Positions 47,208 to 55,919 of a stretch of 64,000 nt of DNA are shown here, piece after piece. Every line of letters begins with the position of its first letter. The stretch's first letter is position 1. Origin of the DNA: Streptomyces luteolifulvus (GTDB lineage Bacteria; Actinomycetota; Actinomycetes; Streptomycetales; Streptomycetaceae); NCBI RefSeq assembly GCF_008806595.1, contig NZ_VZRB01000014.1, positions 124,001 through 188,000 on the forward strand. The letters are read 5' to 3'. Both the position numbers and the translations under genes were made by a program. The notes under the pieces are model-generated. The model searched no databases, had not been told where the DNA came from, and worked only from the letters and a program-made list of their open reading frames with translations.

Positions 47208-48451
47208 CGTCCGCGGACGAAACTCGGGTGCGGGTAGGGGTGTTCGGCCTGCTCGGCTCCGGCAACCTCGGCAACGACGGGTCGCTCGAGGCCGTCCTCG
47301 GCTACCTCCGCACCGAACATCCGGAGGCGGTCGTGGACGCACTGTGCGGCGGGCCCGAGGCCGTGACGACCCGGTTCGGGATCCCCGCCACACGGCTGCA
47401 CTGGAACCGTGCGGAGTACCGGACCGCGTCACGTGCGGGCGCGGTCGCGGCGAAGGGTCTCGGCAAACTCGTCGACGTCTTCCGCACCGCCGCCTGGGTG
47501 CGCCGGCACGATGTGGTGATCGTGCCGGGCATGGGCGTCCTGGAGGCCACGCTGCCGCTGCGCCCGTGGGGCTTCCCGTACTCACTGTTCCTGCTCTGCG
47601 CGAGCGGCCGGCTGCTGCGCACCCGGGTCGCGCTGGTCGGCGTCGGCGCCGCCGAGATCCGCAACCGGCCGACCCGGGCCCTGGTGCGCTGGTCGGCGCG
47701 GCTGGCCGCGTACCGGTCGTACCGGGACGCCCAGTCCCGCGACGCGATGCGGGCGATGGGCGTGGACACCGCGCGCGACGAGGTCTACCCGGACCTCGCG
47801 TTCGCCCTGCCGACGCCGCGGGCGAGCGGACCCGACAAGCTCTCACTCTCGCCGGGCCCGGTCTGCGTCGGTGTCATGGACTTCCACGGCGGCAACGACG
47901 ACCGCGGCCGGGCCGAAGAGATATACCGGCGCTACCTCGACGGGACGATCCGGTTCGTCCGCACGCTGGTCGAGGAGGGCAGGCCGGTCCGGCTGCTCAC
48001 CGGCGACGACTGCGATGCGTCGGTGGTCGCCGCGATCCTCGACGCGGTGGACTCACCGCTGGTCACCGCCGCCGACGCGGCCTCGCTTGCCGACCTGATG
48101 AAGGAGACGGCGGCCGCCGACACCGTGGTGGCGACCCGGTACCACAACCTGATCTGCGCGCTGAAAGCCGGCACGCCGACGCTCGCACTCAGCTATGCGG
48201 CGAAGAGCGACGCGCTCATGGACCGGATGGGTCTTGGCGCGTACTGCCACCCGGCCCGCGAGGTCGACGCGGGCCGACTTCTCGAACAGTTCCGCGCGCT
48301 GGAGCAGGGATCGGCGGAGCTGCGGCAGACCCTCGCCGAGAAGAACCTGATCGCCGCCCGGCAACTCGAGGGCCAGTTCACCGCTTTGACCGCGGCCCTG
48401 TTCCCGGCGACAGTCCCTGTTCACGCCCATGCCACGCGGGAGGCTTCATGA
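47204..48451 (+). CDS. Polysaccharide pyruvyl transferase
   Basis: A 415-aa GT-B-like protein matching the pyruvyl transferase family: VGVFGLLGSGNLGNDGSLEA at the N-terminus, HDVVIVPGMGVLE and then GVMDFHGGNDDRGRAEEIY, and ATRYHNLICALKAGTPTLAL with the conserved His near residue 312. It transfers the enolpyruvyl group of PEP to a sugar as a ketal, giving the polymer negative charge. Some members act in chain signalling or in making colanic-type units. Confidence 0.85.
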   Translation: MTSADETRVRVGVFGLLGSGNLGNDGSLEAVLGYLRTEHPEAVVDALCGGPEAVTTRFGIPATRLHWNRAEYRTASRAGAVAAKGLGKLVDVFRTAAWVRRHDVVIVPGMGVLEATLPLRPWGFPYSLFLLCASGRLLRTRVALVGVGAAEIRNRPTRALVRWSARLAAYRSYRDAQSRDAMRAMGVDTARDEVYPDLAFALPTPRASGPDKLSLSPGPVCVGVMDFHGGNDDRGRAEEIYRRYLDGTIRFVRTLVEEGRPVRLLTGDDCDASVVAAILDAVDSPLVTAADAASLADLMKETAAADTVVATRYHNLICALKAGTPTLALSYAAKSDALMDRMGLGAYCHPAREVDAGRLLEQFRALEQGSAELRQTLAEKNLIAARQLEGQFTALTAALFPATVPVHAHATREAS

Positions 48452-48999
48452 AGGCGACCGAAGTCCCGGAGATCGCCGGCGCGTACCTGTTCGAGCCGAC
48501 GCCGTACGCCGACGAACGCGGCTTCTTCTCCCGCACCTTCGATGCCGACGTGGTCCGCTCGGTGGGCCTCGACCCGCACGCCTTCGTGCAGGACAGCGTG
48601 TCCCGCTCGGTCCGGGGTGTGCTGCGCGGCCTGCATCTGCGCTCCGGCGCCGGCGAGGCCAAGCTGGTGCGCTGCTCGTACGGGAGGATCTTCGACGTCG
48701 TCGTGGACCTGCGGACGGACTCGCCGACGTACCGCAACGTGGCCTCCTTCGAGCTGTCCGGCGAGACGCAGGTGACCCTGTACATCCCGGCGGGGTGCGC
48801 GCACGGCTTCCAGGCGCTGACCGACACCGCCGACACCTCGTACCGGATCGACCGCCCGCACGATCCCTGCGAGGACGTGACGATCGCCTTCGACGACCCG
48901 GAGCTCGCCATTCCCTGGCCGCTGCCGGTCACATCGATGTCCCAGCGGGACCGGGAGGCGCCGAGCCTCGCCAAGGTCCTCCAGCAAATCGAGAGTTGA
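48448..48999 (+). CDS. dTDP-4-keto-sugar 3(,5)-epimerase-like cupin (RmlC family)
   Basis: A 183-aa protein of RmlC length. RSVRGVLRGLHLRSG contains the catalytic base His, FDVVVDLRTDSPTYRNV the Asp/Arg pair, and YIPAGCAHGFQAL the second barrel strand. The later YRIDRPHDPCED aligns with the Y-x5-Y-x-P block of RmlC, but the usual second tyrosine (catalytic acid) is His, so it may be a 3-epimerase only, or have another role. Its position next to a class III aminotransferase suggests work on a keto sugar. Confidence 0.8.
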   Translation: MKATEVPEIAGAYLFEPTPYADERGFFSRTFDADVVRSVGLDPHAFVQDSVSRSVRGVLRGLHLRSGAGEAKLVRCSYGRIFDVVVDLRTDSPTYRNVASFELSGETQVTLYIPAGCAHGFQALTDTADTSYRIDRPHDPCEDVTIAFDDPELAIPWPLPVTSMSQRDREAPSLAKVLQQIES

Positions 49000-49006
49000 G
49001 GTCGGC

Positions 49007-50341
49007 GTGGCCACCGAAGACACCGAAGAGCTCGGCCTGCCCCGGTCGCGGCAGGCGAACGCACGGCTGCACGCCATGATCCCCGGGGGCGCGCACACCT
49101 ACGCCAAGGGCGACGACCAGTACCCCGAGAACCTGGCCCCGGTCATCAGCCACGGCCGCGGTGCCCACGTGTGGGACATCGACGGCAACCGCTACATCGA
49201 GTACGGGTCCGGCCTGCGATCGGTCAGTCTCGGCCACGCCCACCCACGGGTGATCGAGGCGGTGCGGCGAGAACTCGACCGCGGCAGCAACTTCGTCCGG
49301 CCGTCCATCGTGGAGGTCGAGGCCGCGGAACGCTTCCTGGCCACGGTGCCGACCGCCGAGATGGTGAAGTTCGCGAAGAACGGCTCCGACGTCACCACCG
49401 CCGCGGTGCGACTCGCCCGCGCCGTCACCGGGCGCCCGCGGGTGGCCATCTGCGGCGACCATCCGTTCTTCTCCGTCGACGACTGGTTCATCGGCACCAC
49501 GCCGATGTCCGCCGGTATTCCGGAGGCGACCAACGAGCTCACCGTGGCGTTCCCTTACGGGGACCTGGCCGCCACCGAGGCGATGCTCACTCGCTACCAG
49601 GACGAGGTCGCCTGCCTGATCCTCGAACCCGCCACCCACACCGAGCCGCCGCCCGGGTACCTGGCCGGCCTGCGCGACCTGGCCGACCGGCACGGCTGCG
49701 TACTGATCTTCGATGAGATGATCACCGGCTTGCGCTGGTCCGAGGCGGGCGCCCAGGGCCTGTACGGCGTCGTCCCCGACCTCTCCACGTTCGGCAAGGC
49801 GCTGGGCAACGGGTTCGCCGTCTCCGCGCTGGCCGGGCGCCGCGAGCTGATGGAGCGGGGCGGGCTGCGTCACTCCGGCGACCGGGTGTTCCTGCTGTCC
49901 ACCACCCACGGTGCGGAAACGCACTCCCTGGCAGCCGCGATGGCCGTGCAGACCACCTACGTCGAGGAGAGCATCACGGCGCGGCTGCACGCCCTCGGCG
50001 AGAGGCTGGCCGCCGGTGTTCGCGACGCCGCGGCGAGTATGGGCGTCGGGGACCACCTTGTCGTCCGGGGCCGGGCCAGCAACCTGGTCTTCGCCACCCT
50101 CGACGAGAACGGGCAGCCGTCGCAGCAGTACCGCACCCTGTTCCTGCGCCGGCTCCTCGCGGGCGGGGTGCTGGCCCCGTCGTTCGTGGTGAGCAGCGCG
50201 CTCGACGACGCCGACATCGACCACACCGTCGACGTGGTGGCCCAGGCATGTGCGGTGTACCGGAAGGCCCTGGACGCCGCCGACCCCACCCCCTGGCTGG
50301 CCGGGCGGCCGGTGAAGCCCGTATTCCGACGCTTGGCGTGA
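49007..50341 (+). CDS. Class III aminotransferase (glutamate-1-semialdehyde aminomutase-like)
   Basis: A 444-aa PLP enzyme from GTG 49007. The PLP lysine lies in DLSTFGKALGNGFAVSAL, and the cofactor aspartate is in CVLIFDEMITGLRWSE. The opening MIPGGAHTYAKGDDQYPEN resembles glutamate-1-semialdehyde 2,1-aminomutase, but relatives in sugar loci transfer amino groups to keto sugars. It is the last gene of the polysaccharide operon, only a few bases from the convergent PAP2 gene, so transcripts of the two strands may overlap. Confidence 0.82.
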   Translation: MATEDTEELGLPRSRQANARLHAMIPGGAHTYAKGDDQYPENLAPVISHGRGAHVWDIDGNRYIEYGSGLRSVSLGHAHPRVIEAVRRELDRGSNFVRPSIVEVEAAERFLATVPTAEMVKFAKNGSDVTTAAVRLARAVTGRPRVAICGDHPFFSVDDWFIGTTPMSAGIPEATNELTVAFPYGDLAATEAMLTRYQDEVACLILEPATHTEPPPGYLAGLRDLADRHGCVLIFDEMITGLRWSEAGAQGLYGVVPDLSTFGKALGNGFAVSALAGRRELMERGGLRHSGDRVFLLSTTHGAETHSLAAAMAVQTTYVEESITARLHALGERLAAGVRDAAASMGVGDHLVVRGRASNLVFATLDENGQPSQQYRTLFLRRLLAGGVLAPSFVVSSALDDADIDHTVDVVAQACAVYRKALDAADPTPWLAGRPVKPVFRRLA

Positions 50342-50348
50342 CGTGACG

Positions 50349-51023
50349 TCAGCGACGCTCCCGCCGACCGGCGTCGGCCGACCGGTCGGCCATCCGGTCG
50401 ACCAGCCACGCGGTCGCCGGTATCACCGCCAGCGCGGTGCACCAGCCGCCGAGGACGTCGGTCGGGTAGTGCGCGCCCAGGCCGACCTGCGCCCAGCCCA
50501 TGGCGGCGCCGCCAACCAGCGCCGCGGCGAGCACGAGAGACATGCCGGCCGTCCTGCCGAGGCCGAACCGGCCGGTCGCGAGCAGCGCCACCATGAGGGC
50601 GAGCGCGGTGACGAAGGCGGTGTGCCCGCTCGGGTAGGACAGGTTGCCGTCGCCGTGGATGGTGCGTCCTACCAGGTGCTTGAGCAGCGTCGCCGTCCCC
50701 ACCGTCAGGCCGCCGCCGGCCACGATGAGCACCGCCGCGCGAGGACGCCGAAGCAGCAGGCAGCCCGCCACGGCGGCCAAGACCAGCATCGCGGCTCCGG
50801 CGGGCTCGCCCAAGAAGTCCAGTGCCAGAGCGAGGTTCCGCCACGGCGGCCGCAGACTGTCCGCCGTCGGCCGGATGATCCACGTGTCCACCGCGCCGGA
50901 CTCGCTGTGGCCGGCGTACAGGACCCCGAGCGCGACGACCACCAGCGCGGCGAGGGCCGCGATCAGCCCGAGCCACGGGCGCAGCAACGGGGGCAGCACC
51001 GCGGGCGCCGGTCGGCCGGTCAC
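50349..51023 (-). CDS. PAP2-family membrane phosphatase-like protein, catalytic Arg changed
   Basis: A 224-aa protein with about six helices from GTG 51023, which has GAGGTGA just upstream. KHLVGRTIHGDG, SYPSGHTAFVTA and GLGAHYPTDVLGG match the three blocks of PAP2 phosphatases, including the His of PSGH and the final His-Asp. In the third block the usual SR reads AQ (GWAQVGLGAHYPTD), so the phosphate-binding arginine is Gln. It may still act on undecaprenyl pyrophosphate with reduced activity or be a lipid-binding relative. It could recycle carrier lipid from the adjacent cluster. Confidence 0.78.
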   Translation of the reverse strand: MTGRPAPAVLPPLLRPWLGLIAALAALVVVALGVLYAGHSESGAVDTWIIRPTADSLRPPWRNLALALDFLGEPAGAAMLVLAAVAGCLLLRRPRAAVLIVAGGGLTVGTATLLKHLVGRTIHGDGNLSYPSGHTAFVTALALMVALLATGRFGLGRTAGMSLVLAAALVGGAAMGWAQVGLGAHYPTDVLGGWCTALAVIPATAWLVDRMADRSADAGRRERR

Positions 51024-51296
51024 ACGCTCACCTCGTCCGGTCGGCGTGCGGAAGTGACCTTCCAGGCGATCCAACGCGAGCCCCTCCGTGGTGTCCGACC
51101 CATCCTCCAGCGACCATGACCAACCCGCGTCGTAGCGTCCCTGAAGCCCTGTCCATCATCATGACGCACGGAGACATACGAGCGCCGCTGCCCGCGAACG
51201 GCACGGGCACACCCCGTCTGCTGATCGCCGGTGCGTCGTCCCCGGCGACGGCGCTGTGGACCGGGGCCGCCGCAACCGGCCGCGCCGTGCCGGGCC

Positions 51297-53777
51297 TCAG
51301 CCAGGCACGCACACCTCGTCCGAGGAGCAGACGAGCTCGGAGTCGGACGGCTTGTCGAGGAACACCGCGGTGGCGAAGCGTCTGTCCGAGGACCAGTCGG
51401 CCTGCCGCTCGATCTCCGGGGCGGCGCCGACGACGACGGTGAGCGGGATACGGCCGGGGAGCTTGGCCATGAGACCGGCGAGCTCTCTGGTCGTCGGGTC
51501 CGCGAGGTGCAGGTCGTCGATGATCAGGACGATCGGGCCGTCGTGGGCGACGGCTTCCAGGAAGTACCTCCAGACATCCCTCCACTCCTCGGCGCCCAGC
51601 CACTCCGGGGAGCGGTTGGAGGACTCGAAGAGTGAAGTGCAGCGGGCGACCAGCCAGTTGGCGCAGCTCTTGTCGGCGGCCAGGCGCTGGACGGTGGAGC
51701 TGACCTTCCTGCGGACCGCCCAGGGGGGATCGGACTTCGTCAAGCCGGAGCACCTGGAGATGATCATCCGGTGCAGGCCGAAGGGACCTGACTCGGTGTC
51801 GTCCTTGCTGTTCCAGGTCAGTACCTGGGCACCGTCGAGTTCCCCGGTGGCGAAGTCCCCCAACTGCCGGAGCATCTGGCGGCGGGGTTCGGCGGCGCTG
51901 CTCAGCACGGTGATCAGATGCGGTTGCGACCAGCGGCTGCTGTGGGTCATCACGCTCTGGAGAAGGTCGAGTTCGCCTTGGTGGGCGTAGCCGGACACCA
52001 TGGCGTCGCCCGCGAAAGGCTCGGGCTCGATCACTCCCAGCAGCCTGAAGCGGGTGGGAGCGCCGGGGAGCTCCTCGTATGCGAAGTGTTCCTCGGTTTC
52101 CTGGCGGGTGCGGTCGCAGACCAGGGTGTCACCGGAGCCGGCCAGGGCGAGCAGGGACTCGGACTCCTTCACCGTCGCGCCGTACACCCGCGGTGGCAGG
52201 CTGCCGCCGAGTGCCTGGCTGACCAGCACCTCGCCCGTGGCAACGGCCGCGCGCAGTTCGGTCCGGCCGGCCATGGGGGCGCCGGCCTCCGTCCCGGCGG
52301 GCGCGGTCAGGGCGGTGTGCAGTGCGTCGGCGGCGCGGATCGCGTGCAGGGGGTGGTCGGTGTCGTGCGGGTCGGCAGGGAAGAGGGCGAGGGTGAGCGC
52401 CTCCAGCGTGAAGACGACCACGCCGCCGCAGCGCTCGATCTCGTTGTGGACGAGGGTGCCGACGTCGGCCATCACGGTGTCGAGTTGGTCCGGGTCGGTC
52501 GAGGCGGGGTCGGGTTCGGCTCGCACGAGTAGCAGGCTGGCCGCCCGGCGTATTGCGGAACTGGCGCTGGGGGCACCGCCGTTGCCCGTCGCCGGGAGAG
52601 CCGGGGCCGGGGCGGGGACGGCGACGACCGCCGTGGGGACCGCGTGCGCGACATGGTTCGCACCGGGGTCCGAGGCGTGGAACGTGGGCTGGGCCGGGGG
52701 CCGGCCGTCGGGGGCACCGTTGGGGCTGTGCGGCTGAGGCGCGGGTTCCGCCACCGAAGGGGCCGGGACGGGGGTGGTCGGGACGGCGGTGGTGAGGACG
52801 GCGGTCGGGGCGGCATGTGCCGCATGGCTCGCATCGGGGGCCGGGCCCAGGGGCGGAGGCGGAGTTGAGGCGGGGGAATGGTGGTCGGGGGCGCCGTTGG
52901 GGCTGTGCGACTGAGGCGCGGCCTCTGCCACTGCCAGGAGCACGGCCTCCGCCGTGGTCAGCAGTGGTCCCGCGGTTCCCGGGCGGGCGTGTGGTCTTTC
53001 CGGGGCGGGCGGGAGGTGAAGGGAGGGGTCGTGGGTGAGGATGGCCTGCTGGAGCTGGTGGAGCATCCGGCTGGGTTCGAGCCCGAGTTCCTCGACGAGC
53101 AATGTGCGCAGCCGGCTGAACACACCGAGCGCGTCCGACTGGCGTCCGCAGCGGTACAGGGCGCGCATGAGCTGGCCGCAGGCCCGTTCGCGCAGCGGCT
53201 CGCTCTCCACCAGCGACTCCAGCTCGCCGAGCACCGCGTAGTGCCGCCCGCAGGCGAGTTGGGCTTCGAAGAGGTCTTCGAGGACGTCCAGCCGCAGGTT
53301 CTGCAGGGTGGTCAACTCGGGCCACAGCACCCCGACTTCGGTGAGGTCCGCCAGCGCTGGGCCGCGCCACAGCTCCAGCGCGTCATTCAGCAGCGCCGCC
53401 GCCGCGTCGGGTTCACCGGCCTCCAGCCGGGAACGTCCCTCCTTCACCCAGCGGTGGAACAGATGCAGATCTATGCGGTCGAGTGAGACGTCCAGGGAAT
53501 AGCCGGGTGGCTGGGTGCGTAAGGCGACCGGCGCGTCAGCGTCCGCGTCGGTGACGAGCTTGCGACGCAGGCTCCAGATCGAGTTCTGCAGGATCTTGCG
53601 GGCGGTCATGGGAGGTTCTTCGACGCTCCACAGAGCCTTCAGCAGCTTGCTGATGGGGACTGTCTGGTTGGGGTGGAGGAGGAGGTATCCGAGTGTCGCT
53701 CGCTGTTTGCTTCCTCCCAGAGTGATCGGCTGCCCTTCTGCTATGACCTCTAACGGACCCAACAACCTGAACCACAT
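51297..53777 (-). CDS. SARP-type activator with BTAD, cyclase-like and degenerate ATPase regions; TTA codon
   Basis: An 826-aa regulator. Residues 1-95 form an OmpR-like winged helix (MWFRLLGPLEVIAEGQPITL; ARKILQNSIWSLRRKL) and 100-255 a BTAD bundle (HRWVKEGRSRLEAGEPDAAA; ALYRCGRQSDALGVFSRLR). A Pro/Ala linker with an internal duplication spans about 285-390. Residues 410-570 resemble a class III cyclase-like domain. The last part has a Walker B LIIDDLHLADPTT, but the Walker A position reads LSSAAEPRRQM. Residue 86 is encoded by TTA (53520-53522), predicting bldA-dependent translation. It is likely the pathway activator of the PKS locus. Confidence 0.85.
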   Translation of the reverse strand: MWFRLLGPLEVIAEGQPITLGGSKQRATLGYLLLHPNQTVPISKLLKALWSVEEPPMTARKILQNSIWSLRRKLVTDADADAPVALRTQPPGYSLDVSLDRIDLHLFHRWVKEGRSRLEAGEPDAAAALLNDALELWRGPALADLTEVGVLWPELTTLQNLRLDVLEDLFEAQLACGRHYAVLGELESLVESEPLRERACGQLMRALYRCGRQSDALGVFSRLRTLLVEELGLEPSRMLHQLQQAILTHDPSLHLPPAPERPHARPGTAGPLLTTAEAVLLAVAEAAPQSHSPNGAPDHHSPASTPPPPLGPAPDASHAAHAAPTAVLTTAVPTTPVPAPSVAEPAPQPHSPNGAPDGRPPAQPTFHASDPGANHVAHAVPTAVVAVPAPAPALPATGNGGAPSASSAIRRAASLLLVRAEPDPASTDPDQLDTVMADVGTLVHNEIERCGGVVVFTLEALTLALFPADPHDTDHPLHAIRAADALHTALTAPAGTEAGAPMAGRTELRAAVATGEVLVSQALGGSLPPRVYGATVKESESLLALAGSGDTLVCDRTRQETEEHFAYEELPGAPTRFRLLGVIEPEPFAGDAMVSGYAHQGELDLLQSVMTHSSRWSQPHLITVLSSAAEPRRQMLRQLGDFATGELDGAQVLTWNSKDDTESGPFGLHRMIISRCSGLTKSDPPWAVRRKVSSTVQRLAADKSCANWLVARCTSLFESSNRSPEWLGAEEWRDVWRYFLEAVAHDGPIVLIIDDLHLADPTTRELAGLMAKLPGRIPLTVVVGAAPEIERQADWSSDRRFATAVFLDKPSDSELVCSSDEVCVPG
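52626..52925 (-). repeat. Duplicated linker unit inside the SARP gene
   Basis: Two protein segments, about residues 285-327 and 344-384, share APQSHSPNGAPD/APQPHSPNGAPD and end HAAPTAV/HAVPTAV. The coding DNA is a tandem duplication of roughly 180 bp with drift. Confidence 0.7.
53520..53522 (-). other. TTA leucine codon in the SARP gene
   Basis: In frame this is the 86th codon (VA-L-RT, within the DNA-binding region). TTA is very rare in Streptomyces and needs the bldA tRNA. Confidence 0.9.
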
Positions 53778-54057
53778 ATTTCCTCAGCAAGTGGTCGACG
53801 GTCGGCGCAGGGCTCCCCCCCTAAATACGCCAGGAACAGACCAATGCTACTAAGAGCCAGAGCCATTATCACGGCCGTCTGTGCGGTGTCAGCGTGTCGT
53901 AAGGTGTGAGATCGGTGAGGAAAGGTCGACCGGCCTGTGTCGTTGCGTGGACCGCAACCTCCTTTTGAATTTTGGTCGTTGGACCGGTGGGGCTGACCGC
54001 CCCGACCGGGTGGCCGCCCGCAAGGAGCGCGACCACCCGGCTGTGGACCGGCTTGGT
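53778..54057. other. 280-bp gap between amine oxidase and SARP genes
   Basis: No gene is seen. It holds the SARP promoter region and leader, and a hairpin near the end of the amine oxidase gene (54006-54040). Confidence 0.5.
54006..54040 (-). terminator. Putative hairpin terminator after the amine oxidase gene
   Basis: CCGGGTGG at 54006-54013 pairs with CCACCCGG at 54033-54040 over a 19-base loop that can pair further. It lies 18 bp past the stop. Confidence 0.45.
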
Positions 54058-55512
54058 TCAGCTTGTCGCAGAGGCGTACCTGACGGTCAGGTCGGCGGCG
54101 AGACCGGCGGCGCGGATGCCGGTCTCGATGGCGCCGTCCACGTAACCGCCCCAGCCGGTAGCGATGTCACTGCCCGCGAAGACGAGGCGACCGTGCGGCT
54201 GGCGGACGGCGCGCAGCAGACCGAGGAGCTGACCGGGGCGCCGGAAGGTCCAACCGCCCTTGGCGTAGGCGTCCTTGCCCCAGTCGTGGCCCTTGACGGA
54301 CAGGACCTTGGTGCCCGGGAGCACCTCACTGATGGCGCTCTGGACCTGGGACACGCTGTTGGCGTCCAGATTGGGGTTGACGCTGAAGCCGATGAGTACC
54401 GAGCCCTGGCTCGATGTGTCGGCGTGGGCGAGGACCAGGTCGAGCGGCGCGCCGCTCTTGCCGTTCACGAGCGGGCGGCCGATGTCGCCCTGGACCTGGA
54501 TGAAGACCTTCTTGGCCGTCGGCACACCGACGGTCTGCGAGCTCATCCGGGAGAACTCGGCCGGCAGGCCGGAGGAGAAGTTGATGGTGTTCCAGACGTT
54601 GGCCGGTACGGCGACGACCACGGCCGCGGCGTCGTACACGACACCGCCCGCGGTCACCTGAACCCGGGAACCGGTGTCGGCGACCTTGGTGACGGGCGCC
54701 TTGTAGACGACGGTGGCGCCGGACTCGGCGAGCATCTTGCGGATGACGCCGCTCATGCCGCCGACCGGACGGGTGACGTTGATGCCGTGGAACGTCTCGG
54801 TGTTGTAGCCGCACAGCGCCCACCAGTGGGCGAGCTGGGTGAGCGAGCCACGCTCGAAGCCGCCGCCGTAGGCGCCGGTGGTGGCGCTCACCCAGTTCTG
54901 TTCCAGCGTGGACAGCCGGAGCTGGCGTGCCCGGTCGCCGAGGGTCAGCTTGTCGAGGTCGACCAGCAGGTCCTCGCGGTAGAAGGGGTCGTAGGCGCGC
55001 GGCAGATACTCCTGCGCGCCCTCGACGAACTTCCGCAGGAGGGCGTCCTGGTTGTCGAGGAAGGTCAGATCGTGCCGGGCGTAGCCGCCGGACTCCGTGG
55101 CGAACACCGTGAAGTCGGGGTTCGGGTCGTCCACCGTGGCGATGCCGAGGCGCTGGACCTCGTTCCAGATCAGGGTCTGGCTGGGGTGGATCCAGGTGGC
55201 GCCGAACTCGATCGGCAGCCCCGAGAAGGTGCTGGACCAGGCTCGGCCGCCGACGCGGTCGCGGGCTTCGAGGATCAGCGTGCGCTTGCCCCTGGCCTTG
55301 AGCTCACGCGCGGCCGCCACGCCGGCGAAGCCGCCGCCGATGACGATCGCGTCGTAGCTGCGCGGCCCGGCCTCGGTCTCCCCGGCCGCGACAGCGGTTC
55401 CGGACGAGGCGAGGCCGGCGGCGCCCAGCGCGCCCGCGGCGGCACCGGCCTTGAGTATCGCGCGGCGCGAGGTGAGCGCTCTCCCGAAGAAGGTCTTGTT
55501 CTTGGGCTTCAT
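54058..55512 (-). CDS. Tat-exported flavin monoamine oxidase family protein
   Basis: A 484-aa FAD protein from ATG 55512, with GGGGA upstream. The twin-arginine signal contains LTSRRAILKAGAAAGALG and ends near TAVA, so the protein is predicted to be exported folded. The FAD dinucleotide loop is AIVIGGGFAGVAAARELKAR, with LILEARDRVGGRAW next and the C-terminal FAD contact GRLVFAGSDIATGWGGYVDG. Family members oxidise primary or secondary amines to imines. Beside an aminotransferase and imine reductase it could oxidise an amine intermediate or the finished product outside the cell. Confidence 0.85.
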   Translation of the reverse strand: MKPKNKTFFGRALTSRRAILKAGAAAGALGAAGLASSGTAVAAGETEAGPRSYDAIVIGGGFAGVAAARELKARGKRTLILEARDRVGGRAWSSTFSGLPIEFGATWIHPSQTLIWNEVQRLGIATVDDPNPDFTVFATESGGYARHDLTFLDNQDALLRKFVEGAQEYLPRAYDPFYREDLLVDLDKLTLGDRARQLRLSTLEQNWVSATTGAYGGGFERGSLTQLAHWWALCGYNTETFHGINVTRPVGGMSGVIRKMLAESGATVVYKAPVTKVADTGSRVQVTAGGVVYDAAAVVVAVPANVWNTINFSSGLPAEFSRMSSQTVGVPTAKKVFIQVQGDIGRPLVNGKSGAPLDLVLAHADTSSQGSVLIGFSVNPNLDANSVSQVQSAISEVLPGTKVLSVKGHDWGKDAYAKGGWTFRRPGQLLGLLRAVRQPHGRLVFAGSDIATGWGGYVDGAIETGIRAAGLAADLTVRYASATS

Positions 55513-55919
55513 TCCAGTCCCCTTGGTACACAACGTGGTCCGTTGTCCAGGAATCAAGCGGTGCGTGGACACCTGAACGGTCGACCACCTTAGTTGCGGT
55601 TTGGCTGAAAGCGATTCGAGATTGGCACTGGCCGATAATCGCCCGTCCCATCGCGTTTAGAAGTCGATTGAGATCGGGCGGTTACCGGGCGGTGGGCCGG
55701 CGGTGGGTGCCTGCGGTCCGGGCTCTGATAACTTGCGTGAGGCAGTCCAAAATTGCGTCCTGGCCTTGGTGTACGGGGATGAGAGGACGGTTACTCGCTC
55801 GTGGCCGAGGAATGGCCACGCTCGGTTAATTTGTTCGGGTCCTGAAATGGCAATGGGCGGCGAAAACTTGACCTGCGTCCCATGCCTTTCACCCCCGCCG
55901 AACTCACCAAGGAGCCGGG
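55513..55919. other. 407-bp divergent promoter region
   Basis: It lies between the amine oxidase (minus) and monooxygenase (plus) starts. No gene is seen. Lower GC than its flanks and several TCGA-centred words suggest regulatory content, but spacing does not fit a clean SARP repeat, so no site is called. Confidence 0.5.

Noticed and set aside
55581..55670. TCGA-centred words that could be SARP heptamer repeats
   Set aside because: Spacings of about 35 and 48 bp do not match the 11 or 22 bp periodicity of SARP sites.
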